NCBI RefSeq assembly: GCF_001761485.1
Contig: NC_090771.1
Span: 2,480,001-2,544,000 of the forward strand
DNA from: Yarrowia lipolytica
Lineage: Eukaryota > Ascomycota > Dipodascomycetes > Dipodascales
Length of the DNA stretch: 64,000 nt
Reading direction: 5' to 3'
Part shown: in pieces, positions 21,743-31,465 of the stretch
How the letters are laid out: each line of letters starts with the position of its first letter
Numbering within the stretch: the first letter of the stretch is position 1
Program-made: the position numbers and the translations under genes
Notes under the pieces: model-generated
Databases searched by the model: none
What the model was told of the DNA's origin: nothing
The model's input: only the letters and a program-made list of their open reading frames with translations

Positions 21743-24481
21743 ATGTCGACGTTAATGTGGTCGGCTGAGCAAAGCGCGGCGGCGGCGGCGGGCTCGCATC
21801 TCCAGTCCGCAGCCGAATGGCCTGATCGTGTGCTTACTAATCTCATCCGGTACATGAGTCCGCGGGACGTTGTGACCTTCGGTTCCACGTGCAAACGGAT
21901 CCGACAAGTGTCCCTGCGGGACGACCTGTGGCAGTCGCGTCTCGAGGCTATGGATCTGTGGGACGACGCAGAGGCCAAGCGCAAGAAAAACGATGAGTTC
22001 CATCAGCATGAAGAACAGGAGCTGGACAAGGAGGAAGAAGAGGATATGACTGGAGCTGGACAGAAGAAGGAAGAAGATACACTGGTGGATCTGCTTGATT
22101 TGAGTCCGACCAAGCCTGTCACGGCGACATCTACGCCCTACATGCCCCCGGCAGATTTGTCCAACCAGCCAAATCCATTGACTCCCTTTGATGGCCTTGA
22201 AAGCACATACGGGAAGGCTCTGGAGACCTATTCCTCGGTATATCGCAATCTTGCACCCTTCTACTATGACATGGTTCAATCTGGAGCGTTCCAGGAACCG
22301 CTGCTGTTCAAATTGTACGATCAACCGGAGCACCAGGCTAGAGCACTCGTCAACTTAAAACGACTGTCATACTCTCTGGGAGACAACGAATTTGAGGATG
22401 AGAACCGAGATCAGCTGGCAAGTATTGCTGAGACGTTCGAGAATGCTGCACTGCGAGAATTCGAACTGGGAATTGACGAGGGAGACTTTACACCTGACTC
22501 GAGAGTCAAGCGATACGCCCAAGTGCTCAAACAACTAGGAGCTACAGAATCGTGTGTCGAGCTGTTCGTTCACAAACGAGCCATTGATGTTCCACATAGC
22601 CCTGCTATCCTTGGAGATAAGGGTATTAACATGACCGCTCTACAGAACCATCTAGATCTCGTGTCGAAAACTATAGCCCAACAAATGGAGGCTATTGATA
22701 CCGTGTTTGGGCTAGAGATTGACAATGTCAGCTACCTGTTTGCGAAAATCGTGCTGGAAGATGCAGTCATTGATACCATTAATCACGTGCTTGAAGCTGC
22801 TCGTGAGCAGGAGACAGTCTACTACCTTGATGCGGTCCCTGACATTTATGCCAAACTGCTGACTATCACTGACACTCTACCTTCCTCCATTAACGGGCAC
22901 CAGGACAAGTACAAGGGTGCCTTGAAACGTCTGCTGATTAGTCAGTATGAGTTTCATGTCGATCAGTTCATGCAACTGGAGCTTGACTCGTTTGAGACCT
23001 ACGCCAATGACCTGGTTGATTCCTGGGACAAGGAGACTCATGATAAGGAAATTGCCACGGAACATTACTATCTGAGTAATGTGACCAAGGAGAAGGATAA
23101 GCGGGACTTCTTATCGTCTTTCAAGGACGTTCTAATGATGCCCATCAATGTTATTGGTGTGGGAAGTTCCAAGGACGCCAGCAGGTCGGGGACACCGAAC
23201 CCCAATGCCAACGGTAGCTCCTCCAAGTCAGGCACTCCTAACCCTGGAGCATCTCGCTCCGGCACTCCCAACCCCGACCAATCATCTGCTGATGGTCATC
23301 ACGTGTCTTCTCCTCCTCCCGAGCTCGAGACAAACCTTCCCACCACAGAGTTGGACGCCAAGGCCGCTATTATGAACGACCGTTTGCAGGGCATCAACTC
23401 GTTGTTTAACCTCGAGCTGGCTCTCAACATCACCAAGGCTGGAAAGGCGTCTCTAGAGCGAATCAAGCGATTCCATGCTGCCGGAGGACAGCTGGCCAAA
23501 GACTCCAAGGAGCAATGTGAGCGCGTGTTCGTATCTCTTATCGATATTCTTGGTAAGCGGCATATCGGTGGTGGTTTCGACAAAGCTCTAGGACGTTTGG
23601 ATTCGTATAAACCGCATAATCTCGGCTTTTTGGACGAAAAGAAGAGCAAGAAGGGCAAGAAGGAGGAAGTCAAGGAGGAATCGTTGGAGGAGAAGAAGAA
23701 GAAGGAAATGGAAAAGAAGGGAGGTCTCGAACCTCTCGTTGTCTTTGCTGAGTTGGTCAACATTGGAGATCTTATTCAGCAGATGATCCACGTCTTCTTC
23801 GAAGAGGAGCTGGCACAAAAGAAGTTCATCGATCGAAATGACTTTGTCTCTCCCTCGGTTCAGGCCAAAAAGAAGTTTGAGAAGCAGTTGGATGAATATG
23901 TGGCTCGAGGTCTGAACCAGGGTATTGATGTTCTTTCCGACCAGATGGACTTCCTGTTTGTCACCACTCAACTGGGCTCGGATTTCAACCCCCTGCCTAA
24001 CATGGAGCCCAATATGGGACCCACGGAGTGCGCAAAGGGGCTGGTTGACCTGTTGTCTGTTCACATGAAGATTCTGTCTGGAAGTACTGAGAAAACTGTG
24101 CTGGATGTGTTCCAACAGGAACTGGGTATGCGGTTTTTTGCCAGCATTTGCAAGCATCTCAAGAGAAAGACAATTTCTGTCGATGGAGCCATCACTGTCA
24201 TTTCTGACCTCAATTACTACTATTCGTTTGTGTTGGGACTGAAGCAAAGACCTCTCAACCAGCCGTTTGCCGCCCTGAAGGAGGTTGGCCAGATGTATCT
24301 GATTGATACCAAGGATGCAAAGGCCCTGGGCAAACTGCTGTCGGACATGAACCGGTTCAAGGGCGTGTTTCAACCTGAAGAGATTTACGAGTTTGCCCAC
24401 TCTAGAGCAGATTGGGTGCTGGTGAAGAGAGAGGTGGAGAAGGCGATGTATGGACTGGGTGTGGATTGTGTCATCTCGTAG
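21743..24481 (+). CDS. RCY1: Recyclin: F-box / Sec10-like protein with C-terminal CAAX box
   Basis: A 912-residue protein matching the plan of S. cerevisiae Rcy1 and S. pombe Pof6. An F-box lies at about residues 26-70 (WPDRVLTNLIRYMSPRDVV...), a low-complexity acidic Lys/Glu segment at about 80-115, then a long helical Sec10-like body to the end. Rcy1 links Skp1 to endosome-to-Golgi/plasma-membrane recycling of SNAREs and acts at sites of polarised growth. The last residues DCVIS form a CAAX farnesylation signal, as in the yeast protein. A linker around residues 480-515 holds three SGTPNP repeats, likely phosphorylation targets. I start at the ATG at 21743; the frame extends nine codons upstream only to a TTG. 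A highly charged K/E patch lies at about residues 640-665. Confidence 0.9.
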   Translation: MSTLMWSAEQSAAAAAGSHLQSAAEWPDRVLTNLIRYMSPRDVVTFGSTCKRIRQVSLRDDLWQSRLEAMDLWDDAEAKRKKNDEFHQHEEQELDKEEEEDMTGAGQKKEEDTLVDLLDLSPTKPVTATSTPYMPPADLSNQPNPLTPFDGLESTYGKALETYSSVYRNLAPFYYDMVQSGAFQEPLLFKLYDQPEHQARALVNLKRLSYSLGDNEFEDENRDQLASIAETFENAALREFELGIDEGDFTPDSRVKRYAQVLKQLGATESCVELFVHKRAIDVPHSPAILGDKGINMTALQNHLDLVSKTIAQQMEAIDTVFGLEIDNVSYLFAKIVLEDAVIDTINHVLEAAREQETVYYLDAVPDIYAKLLTITDTLPSSINGHQDKYKGALKRLLISQYEFHVDQFMQLELDSFETYANDLVDSWDKETHDKEIATEHYYLSNVTKEKDKRDFLSSFKDVLMMPINVIGVGSSKDASRSGTPNPNANGSSSKSGTPNPGASRSGTPNPDQSSADGHHVSSPPPELETNLPTTELDAKAAIMNDRLQGINSLFNLELALNITKAGKASLERIKRFHAAGGQLAKDSKEQCERVFVSLIDILGKRHIGGGFDKALGRLDSYKPHNLGFLDEKKSKKGKKEEVKEESLEEKKKKEMEKKGGLEPLVVFAELVNIGDLIQQMIHVFFEEELAQKKFIDRNDFVSPSVQAKKKFEKQLDEYVARGLNQGIDVLSDQMDFLFVTTQLGSDFNPLPNMEPNMGPTECAKGLVDLLSVHMKILSGSTEKTVLDVFQQELGMRFFASICKHLKRKTISVDGAITVISDLNYYYSFVLGLKQRPLNQPFAALKEVGQMYLIDTKDAKALGKLLSDMNRFKGVFQPEEIYEFAHSRADWVLVKREVEKAMYGLGVDCVIS

Positions 24482-25823
24482 AGCTCTTCACACCACACTT
24501 CTAATGACACTAGTGTAAATAAAATAGTTCGCAATGATAGATATTCGACATAGCAAGAGGTGTGGACGCTCCATATTGGTACCATCGTTCCTAATTGTAG
24601 CTTCAAGCAGTCTGAGAACGTACGTATGTACTACAGTAGCAGATACATGCCAGGGGACCTCAATATTGGTCTCAGAAACAGGTATTACTTCACTGAAACC
24701 CATTTATCAAATCCCATTCAGATTAGTAATGAGTGCGTAAGCCTTCAATGTTCATGTCATACCTACAAGTCGAAATATTCGCGTGCAGAAATGTTCTCGT
24801 GGAGGTGCGTCCTTTGAACTAAAATTCAGATAAGGTTGGTCTTTTGAGTAATTAATTCGTGTCGCTCTTGAAAAATGCTGTCATTTGAAGTATACCCTAG
24901 ACATAATAAATGCAAGATATTATGCACCATGAGCTTAGAATTAAATCTGAAATAAGTAGTAAACAATTATATAAATGCGACTATTTGTACTACTAGTGCT
25001 CTAAGAAAAATTCTAAAATGTCCATAATTTGAATAAAATGCTGAAGTTTCTTTCCACATAATTCATATAAGTATTTTTGTAACAGAAACTGATTTATCAA
25101 GCAGTATACACTTCAGACTGAATTCTTGCATACGACGTGCATATTATGCACGTCCTATGCACTTTTAAGCACACCGGGCTAGCTACTTTGGGAAGATGAT
25201 ATTTGCCGATTTGCCGAAGTAACCATTTGGCCATGTGGTTATTTCTATTTAGCAATATAAATGAGTATACATGAGGCAGATATAGTTGTGGGGTTAGCGA
25301 TATATAGCAATATAGATCCTCGTGACTTATATTCTCAACATTACTTGCTCACCCCCTTTGTTATGCACAATGAGGAACTCCATGGTCTATGCTGAGTATT
25401 GTGAACAGTGAACATATCTTCGCTGAAGTGAAGAGACAGAGCGATTTGAAGACAGCAGTACTTTCTGATTATGTCAAGTTTTGTGTGATTAAAAGAGTGG
25501 CTCAGTTTCAAGTGTATTTGGGTTTATTTGAAATGCTCATGGAAGGTGATATAATGCTGTGGTTGAGGGGACTCTCGCAGTATTAAATGTCGACAGATGG
25601 TCTCCTGTAATGATATGTTTGACACTGACTTGGTTCTACAAGTACAGTACTGTATTTGCACACTACTCGTATTTGTGGTTCCCGAATCGTCTATTATTTC
25701 AGTCATCATACTTCGTCCAGTGATACTCGCTGATTCTCGCTGTGCTGCGACCCACTTGAAAACACACTAAATATCCTCCGTGTCATAGCAAATTCATTAA
25801 TCATTAGTTAGTATACATCCTGC
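24482..25823. other. AT-rich convergent intergenic region
   Basis: Between the RCY1-like gene and the F-box gene, both ending here. Roughly 24830-25700 is visibly more AT-rich than the rest of the window, with many short A/T runs and no credible gene. Short ATG frames are present but none has protein character. Confidence 0.6.
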
Positions 25824-27293
25824 CTATCTATCTCCTTCAATAACACCTGCGTCAGTAGTTGGGTAGGGCAAAAGTGGGGGGTTCTATGGAAACCAACTTA
25901 CCGACTAGTTCCACGTCGAGGGTGCGCGCACGCGTGCTGGCCGTGAACGTGTCGCGGTAGCTGTCTGCCTGGGCGTCCAGTCGATGGAACATTTCTTTAT
26001 CCTGCGTGAGTCCCACTTCGAAACGAAGCTGTTTAAGGGATGCAGGGAGCGCCGCGGCAAACTGGATGCCGGGTAGGTGGAAGCCCTTAATGGACAAGTA
26101 CTCCAACTGTTTGCATCTGTGGCTCTTAAGAGGAGTCCACGAGAGCTGCTGGTGATATGGCTCTACGGGTAGGTCGATGGTCAGTCGTCTGACAGTGGGA
26201 GGTGGCGATAGAACGAATGAATGGAATCGTTCGTTGTCTGTGTTAATAAAGAAGAGGTTGGGACTTCTGGCTGATCAGGGTGGTCAGTTTAGCCAGTTTT
26301 TGGAGCTTTATGCCTGGGAATTTTTCTTTTGTGATTTTGTGTTGGGTATGTTGTATCTGGTGTGTGGGTGTGATAGAAGCAAACGAATTGCCACAAACAT
26401 TTCTGGACCCAGATATGATGACCCTCAGCATATGGAGTGGCACTTGATTCTCAGCGCATTTAGCACGCCCAGTTATACTCACGTGAATAGACCGTGTATC
26501 CCTTACTCAACCTGACCTCCAGCTCCTCAATACTGCCGAAATCCTTAACGTCATAAGGATACTGCCAAATGCAATTTTCCAACACCAGTCTCTTGACCGC
26601 CACCGTCTCGTTTCTTGACGGGCTCAGCCTCGTCACTGGTGTGCTTCCATCCTTGTCTGCCGAGATTCTAGACAGCGGAATGATCTCATGGACGCCATCC
26701 TTATTGAGAATCGAGTCTCTCTGGACTGTGAAGCCCTCAAGGGCAAGTGTCTTAACAGCTGGAAAGCCCACGAGATGGTCGATGTCAAAGGAGATTTGTT
26801 TTGCTGGCGCGTTGACGTTGTTGAAGGTCTGGAGCCGTTGCACCTGACCGGATATAACAGTCATGTTAGTCACTCGGTCGCATCCCACGTACTTGAGCCA
26901 CGCAGAAGAGCCCGAAATGACCATTGTCACGTCGGACAGCTGCGGACACAGCGACATAAACTCCGTCAGCAGCTCAGGATAGTGCCACTCGGCATAGGAC
27001 GAATGTTTGGTGATGTGCAGAGTGTGGATATATCCGGCTATGCCGCACGAATCAGAAGCCAGGTAGTCTCTGGTGGGGGCCAAGGAGTCCCAGCTCAGGT
27101 AAAAGTCACCAAACAACTTGTCGCACGCCGCGTGGCGAAGATCGTGACTCACCAGAGACACGGCTCTAATGTCGCGTTTGGGCAGGAGGTCACAGATGGC
27201 ATTTTTGAGCTCGGCCGGCAGTCTGGTTAGTGGGGACGCCGTGGGCCGTTTGTGGCACGTCTCAGGATCGTTCTCTAGACGTCGCTTGACCAT
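25824..27293 (-). CDS. F-box protein with leucine-rich tail, spliced
   Basis: Exon 1 is 27293-26483. A 245-nt intron (26482-26238) starts GTGAGTATA and ends TTAACACAG, and exon 2 begins at 26237. The junction makes one His codon and joins two otherwise broken frames into continuous leucine-rich sequence, so this intron is well supported. An F-box lies at about residues 22-62 (PLTRLPAELKNAICDLLPKRD...), followed by LRR-like strands. F-box proteins are substrate adaptors of SCF ubiquitin ligases; the target is unknown. A second, 55-nt intron (25901-25847, GTAAGT to CTGACGCAG) is possible: if spliced, the protein ends VGVIEGDR at 25824 (389 residues). If retained, it stops at 25852 (398 residues). 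I give the longer genomic span. Exon 1 and the F-box are sure, the 3' end is not. Confidence 0.75.
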
Positions 27294-28011
27294 GTTAGAA
27301 GTGGCTGTGGTGGAACAACTAGTGCCGTTTGTATATCGGGTTCCTTAGACTATAGGCCAAAAGATTAAAGAGTCACTCCCAAGGTTTCTTGTCCCAAGGC
27401 ACGTGATGATACCATTATCTCAACTTTATTTGACAGAGAAGGGCAACCAAAGAGCTGTATGCTAACTTGAGCTTGGTTCAGAAGAGAGCAGTGAAATCAT
27501 ATGGAGATGGGCTAATGACTGCGCCTTTTAATCTACATGGAGCTCGTGTTCTTCAAGCCGCTCTAGCGCTCTGTCTTGGATACAATGATGTGTGCCAAGG
27601 AGCAGTTGATCTGATTGCCCTATCAGCCACTCGAATACTGTATACTTCAGTAGGGTAGATTGATATCGAGCTGCTACTTGTACTATTGTTTCAAGGGACC
27701 GATATTCCAATGTTTTATTATGGTTGGTGTGTTATTACAGTAGATGCAGACTTGTATTCTAACCATCCATCGTTTAACTTCCCTACCGGCTCTTATATAG
27801 CTAACTCGCTCTATCCTTGTCATATTTATCATCAGTAGTCGCTGTATAATCGCAGCAATGGAAGCCTGTCAGAACAAACTGGTCAATGGCATCTGCAGGT
27901 CCTCAGTATGTACGAGAACAACAGATTATGGTCTCCCAGCAGCAAAGTCTAGAATACCACACAACCACGAGCGATAGCAGAAAAATATACCTAGTACTCA
28001 TTGCTTGACTC
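27294..28011. other. Intergenic region between F-box and RNase H2C genes
   Basis: It holds the promoter of the F-box gene and the 3' flank of the RNase H2C gene. One ACTTGTA motif lies near 27674. I see no gene; the short plus-strand frame at 27467-27658 has no recognisable character. Confidence 0.6.
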
Positions 28012-28752
28012 TCACTGCTTTATGGGGTTCATGGCAGTGGCAACCTGGTGCCAATCTCGCACTCCACAGGCCCACTGATCACTGGCGAGATCGGGCACCC
28101 GCTCATGGCCCCAGATGACCAGATGATCGAACGAGCCTTCGGCGTTCCACGACCGCATCTCGATGGGCTCGTTGTTTCGGTAGTCATCGGGATTTCGCTC
28201 GAATCCATCCTGGTCAAAGTCCTGGGTGATGTCGCCCAGCTGGGACACGGGGTTCGAGTTCTCGAAGAAATTGGTACCCTCGGTGAACCTGTAGCCACGG
28301 TACGTCTCGGGCAGATTCTGCTCCACTCCATGAAGCTTCCTGCCTCGAAAATGGGTACTCAATGGAGCTGAAGAGGCACTCTTGTCTTTTGGATCCTTTG
28401 AATCCCTGTTGTTCAATCCAAACTCTTTCTCGTCCTCCTCACCCTGCTCTTTCGCTGCATCATTCTCTTCGGCCTTCTTAGCAACCTCCGGGTTCTCGTC
28501 AGCCTTTTCGTCTTTGGTCACTTCCACCTGTTGCCCGTTCTTGTTGTCACCACCCTCGATGGTGAAGTACTCAGCCACGTTGGCAGGCCCTGTGTAGTGG
28601 ATATGGCACGGCAGCACGTGACAGACCGTGTTCGGCTTTTTTTCGCTCTGCTGCTCGGGAAATAATCGAATGTCCATTGTGTGAGAGACTGTTGTGGTGG
28701 AGACGTGTGCTAGATCAACTGCGACCAAGACGTCAAACATTGCTGCAACCAT
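28012..28752 (-). CDS. RNH203: Ribonuclease H2 subunit C
   Basis: A 246-residue accessory subunit of RNase H2, the nuclear enzyme that removes single ribonucleotides and RNA:DNA hybrids. Two conserved blocks of the family are seen: DIRLFPEQ...HVLPCHIHYTGPANVAEYF (about residues 27-64) and FRGRKLHGVEQNLPETYRGY (about 135-154). A final segment with HLVIWGHERVPD follows, where homologues place a beta-strand of the triple-barrel core shared with subunit B. Between the blocks lies an acidic Glu/Lys-rich insertion (about 68-125), typical of fungal members. The ATG at 28752 is used; the ATG of MDIRLFP at 28677 is an alternative that would remove 25 weakly conserved residues. The catalytic subunit A is not in this window. 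Confidence 0.88.
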   Translation of the reverse strand: MVAAMFDVLVAVDLAHVSTTTVSHTMDIRLFPEQQSEKKPNTVCHVLPCHIHYTGPANVAEYFTIEGGDNKNGQQVEVTKDEKADENPEVAKKAEENDAAKEQGEEDEKEFGLNNRDSKDPKDKSASSAPLSTHFRGRKLHGVEQNLPETYRGYRFTEGTNFFENSNPVSQLGDITQDFDQDGFERNPDDYRNNEPIEMRSWNAEGSFDHLVIWGHERVPDLASDQWACGVRDWHQVATAMNPIKQ

Positions 28753-29475
28753 GCATGAACATGCGTGCGGTGTGATGGGCGACTTCCGATTAACAACGAG
28801 TTCAAGGAGTTCAAGGAGGCAAAAGGCAGTTCATACAAATTCTTGTAGTAGAATTATATCAATCTTTCGTTAATGAAAACAGTTCAGACAAAAAAAAATC
28901 TCTAGAAAAAGAGAAGAAAAATGGCGACATCCGCAGGATTCGAACCTACGCGGGGAAACCCCAAGAGATTTCTAATCTCTCGCCTTAACCGCTCGGCCAG
29001 GATGCCAGAAATTTAACAATTTAAGAAATGGTGGCCTGGACTATCTAATGTATGCTTAGTAATCATATCGAAATGAATCATTAGAATAAAAAAGTAATGA
29101 ATCAATAGGAAAAAACACTACTTTCCTTCATAGCCGGATATTTGGTGGATTGTTGTACTTTAATACCACATTACACATCCATTAAACAAGTCTTCGAGAC
29201 TTATTGTATTACCATGTGGAGGTTCCTGATGAACGTCAGCTTGAAAGCGACACTAGCAAGCAATTCCATTCTTCAAAAGACCCTACATGTAGAGCTGTGG
29301 TAACTCATATACGCGTACTTTATTCAGGGCTCAAATATATGTGCCTTTATCATCTATTGACAGACATCCTACTTCATACATCATAGCCATTTTTGACACC
29401 TACAAATGCCCTTAGCTGTAATGCGTTAATGTATTCTCTCTCTTATTTGTTCGAACAAGCCCAGCCATTCATCGG
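28753..29475. other. Intergenic region containing tRNA-Ser
   Basis: Apart from the tRNA gene at 28925-29006, I see nothing coding. A 9-bp direct repeat GAGTTCAAG occurs twice near 28799-28816. Minus-strand T-runs just past the tRNA 3' end (28921-28890) would terminate RNA polymerase III. Confidence 0.6.
28925..29006 (-). tRNA. tRNA-Ser (anticodon AGA)
   Basis: The 82-nt minus-strand sequence folds as a class II tRNA. The acceptor stem pairs GGCATCC with GGATGTC, discriminator G. The anticodon stem AGAGA/TCTCT encloses the loop TTAGAAA with anticodon AGA. A long variable arm follows (TTGGGGTTTCCCCGC), and the T-arm carries GGTTCGAATCC, the B box. Long variable arm and anticodon both say serine. 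No intron. Unlike many Yarrowia tRNA genes, no 5S rRNA sequence follows it. Oligo-T terminators lie just downstream. Confidence 0.95.
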
Positions 29476-30768
29476 TTATACACATACCCACATGTCTTGA
29501 ACCTCTTCAACCTCCTCCATGAAAAAAATGTCTAGGGCTTCGTTCACAGCGTCGATGCCCACCTGGTAGTCCTCCAGCTCGTTATACACCTGAGCAGAGA
29601 ACCGCACGTACATCTTGCCATTGTGGTAAATGGGAGGCACGTAGGTTCCTCGAGTCAGGGGGTGGTCACAGATGAGCTGGAACAACTGTTGCTTCCTCTC
29701 TTCCGACGCAGCAGCCAGAAATTCCTCTGGAATGGGCAGACGAACAGTAACCATGGCTCCAGCGTGCCCCAGCACTTCAGTTCGCCATTGGCCAGCAGCC
29801 AAGTCGCCAACCTTTACTGCCAGATCGTTACAGTACTTTCTGATTTGGGCTTCTCCTCCAATCTTCTTCCGGAATTCAAAGGCAGCAGTGATAGCGATAT
29901 AAGGGGAAAAATCCTGCGTTCCGATGAAAGTGAACCGGTCAACGAGTCGTCGTTCCTCCTGCTCGGGCTCCAGGTCCTCAGAGTCGTCCAGGTATGTATG
30001 CGAAACAGGCAGGGTGTGGATAAGTCGGTGGTGCTCCTCTGCGACATACAAAATCGCTCCACCTCGTACTCCGTAGCCCCACTTGTGCACGTTGGTGACG
30101 TAGAAATCAGGCTGGGTTTTTCGCATGCTCACGGGGATCAGACCAATGCTATGGGCTCCATCGATGAACGAAAGCACCTCTTTCTCTCGACACAGCTTCA
30201 CGAGCTGGTTGTACGGCAGAATGGCGGCAGGCATTGAAGACACTGTATCAAACAGGCATATAACGGTGCTTGGATGGGCGTCAATAGCCTTTCTGTACAC
30301 GTCCACAATCTCCTCGTCGTTCATGGGGTACTCAATGTCGACAGACACATGTTTGATACCGTGTCTGAGCTCCAAGAACTTGAGAGTCTTTTCGCAGGCA
30401 CCATACGTGGTCGAGCAGTAGATGATAGTGTCACCTTTCTTGAGTGGCAGGCTTCTGATGACGGTGTTGAAGCCGACAGTGGCGTTCTGCACGAACACCG
30501 TGTTGAGAGGCTCCGAGTCGATCCATTCGCATGCCGTCGCCCGCGCAACCTCGATGTCCTCGTACAGAGTCGTCCGCATGTACAAATCGGGGTTGGCTTC
30601 GATTTTGGCGAGAATCTGGTTTCGCGCCTCTCGCACAGGCAACGGACAGGCTCCAAAAGAGCCGTGGTTCAGCGGCGTGTTTTTGTGGTCAAAGTCCCAG
30701 TACGCCTCGCGGGCAGCGTGTCCAAAGGTCGTGGCCTGGCTCTGTGGCAGTTTGCTTTTGATAATCAT
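29476..30768 (-). CDS. Class V aminotransferase-fold PLP enzyme (isopenicillin N epimerase / hercynylcysteine lyase-like)
   Basis: A 430-residue PLP enzyme of fold type I, class V aminotransferase family. The cofactor motifs are plain: the aspartate that pairs with the pyridine nitrogen in FIDGAHSIG (D203, with H206 stacking) and the Schiff-base lysine in TNVHKWGYG (K229). N-terminal NHGSFGACP is the glycine-rich entry typical of the isopenicillin N epimerase-like branch, which includes cysteine desulfhydrases and the ergothioneine enzyme Egt2 of fungi. The reaction is probably C-S lyase or desulfurase chemistry on a cysteine-like substrate, but I cannot fix it. No targeting peptide is visible. 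Three 11-bp direct repeats lie 110-140 nt upstream. Family sure, substrate open. Confidence 0.88.
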   Translation of the reverse strand: MIIKSKLPQSQATTFGHAAREAYWDFDHKNTPLNHGSFGACPLPVREARNQILAKIEANPDLYMRTTLYEDIEVARATACEWIDSEPLNTVFVQNATVGFNTVIRSLPLKKGDTIIYCSTTYGACEKTLKFLELRHGIKHVSVDIEYPMNDEEIVDVYRKAIDAHPSTVICLFDTVSSMPAAILPYNQLVKLCREKEVLSFIDGAHSIGLIPVSMRKTQPDFYVTNVHKWGYGVRGGAILYVAEEHHRLIHTLPVSHTYLDDSEDLEPEQEERRLVDRFTFIGTQDFSPYIAITAAFEFRKKIGGEAQIRKYCNDLAVKVGDLAAGQWRTEVLGHAGAMVTVRLPIPEEFLAAASEERKQQLFQLICDHPLTRGTYVPPIYHNGKMYVRFSAQVYNELEDYQVGIDAVNEALDIFFMEEVEEVQDMWVCV

Positions 30769-31465
30769 GCTGTAGTGTGTGGTGGTGGAGAGATTAGTGC
30801 GATGCCGATAATGTAGAGATTATGTGGGGAGTTCTGGTTGGAACTTAGTTTGTTGGGGTGGTGCAATTCCGGGGAGGTATAAATTCAGCATAAATTCAGC
30901 ATAAATTCAGTAGATGGAAAAACGAGATGTTGTTCAAATCAATACTCATACAATACAAGTACTGTAGTTTACATAGAGTGGCTATTTTTGCACACCAATA
31001 CCCTGACGAAAACCCCCTAAAAGCTCACCCTTTCTACACGTCAGCTTGAACACTATCCGTTACTGAATTAAATGAAATTCAAATTCAGACTGATAAATGC
31101 ACCCAGAGTTATAAAGGCAAAAATTAAAAAAAACGCAGGTGCGCAGGTTCATAGTGGAATGAATGGTGCCGTTTATCCCTGTGGTGAATGTGCCAAAGAA
31201 CCCTTTCACTGAGAGATCCTGCACTGTTATAACTACATTTCAAGATGCTCCATTACCACAAGTAGTACATACTATAGCTCTCAAGACCATCTACAGCGCC
31301 AATGTGTTCGATCTCATGTCATCCACAATCATTAGTTGGCTACAGTATGTGCTGTACCATCTACCAGAGCCAATTACACGATATTTGCACGAATGCAATA
31401 CACTGAATACATCTTACTAATACAATAACTTATAGATTTACACACTTGTCACCAACCACCTGCAG
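30769..31465. other. Intergenic region upstream of the class V PLP enzyme
   Basis: Promoter of the PLP enzyme (minus strand) and 3' flank of the TPR gene. It holds the triplicated 11-bp repeat at 30879-30910 and a TACAAGT motif near 30954. No gene is seen. Confidence 0.6.
30879..30910. repeat. Three direct 11-bp repeats in a promoter
   Basis: The unit ATAAATTCAGC occurs at 30879-30889, 30890-30900 and 30901-30910 (the last lacks the final C). On the coding strand of the PLP enzyme gene it reads GCTGAATTTAT. It starts about 110 nt before the ATG, so it could be a reiterated factor site or TATA-like array. Confidence 0.85.

Noticed and set aside
28890-29010. tRNA-5S rRNA fusion, known in this species
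   Set aside because: The sequence past the tRNA-Ser 3' end is an oligo-T terminator with no 5S similarity.
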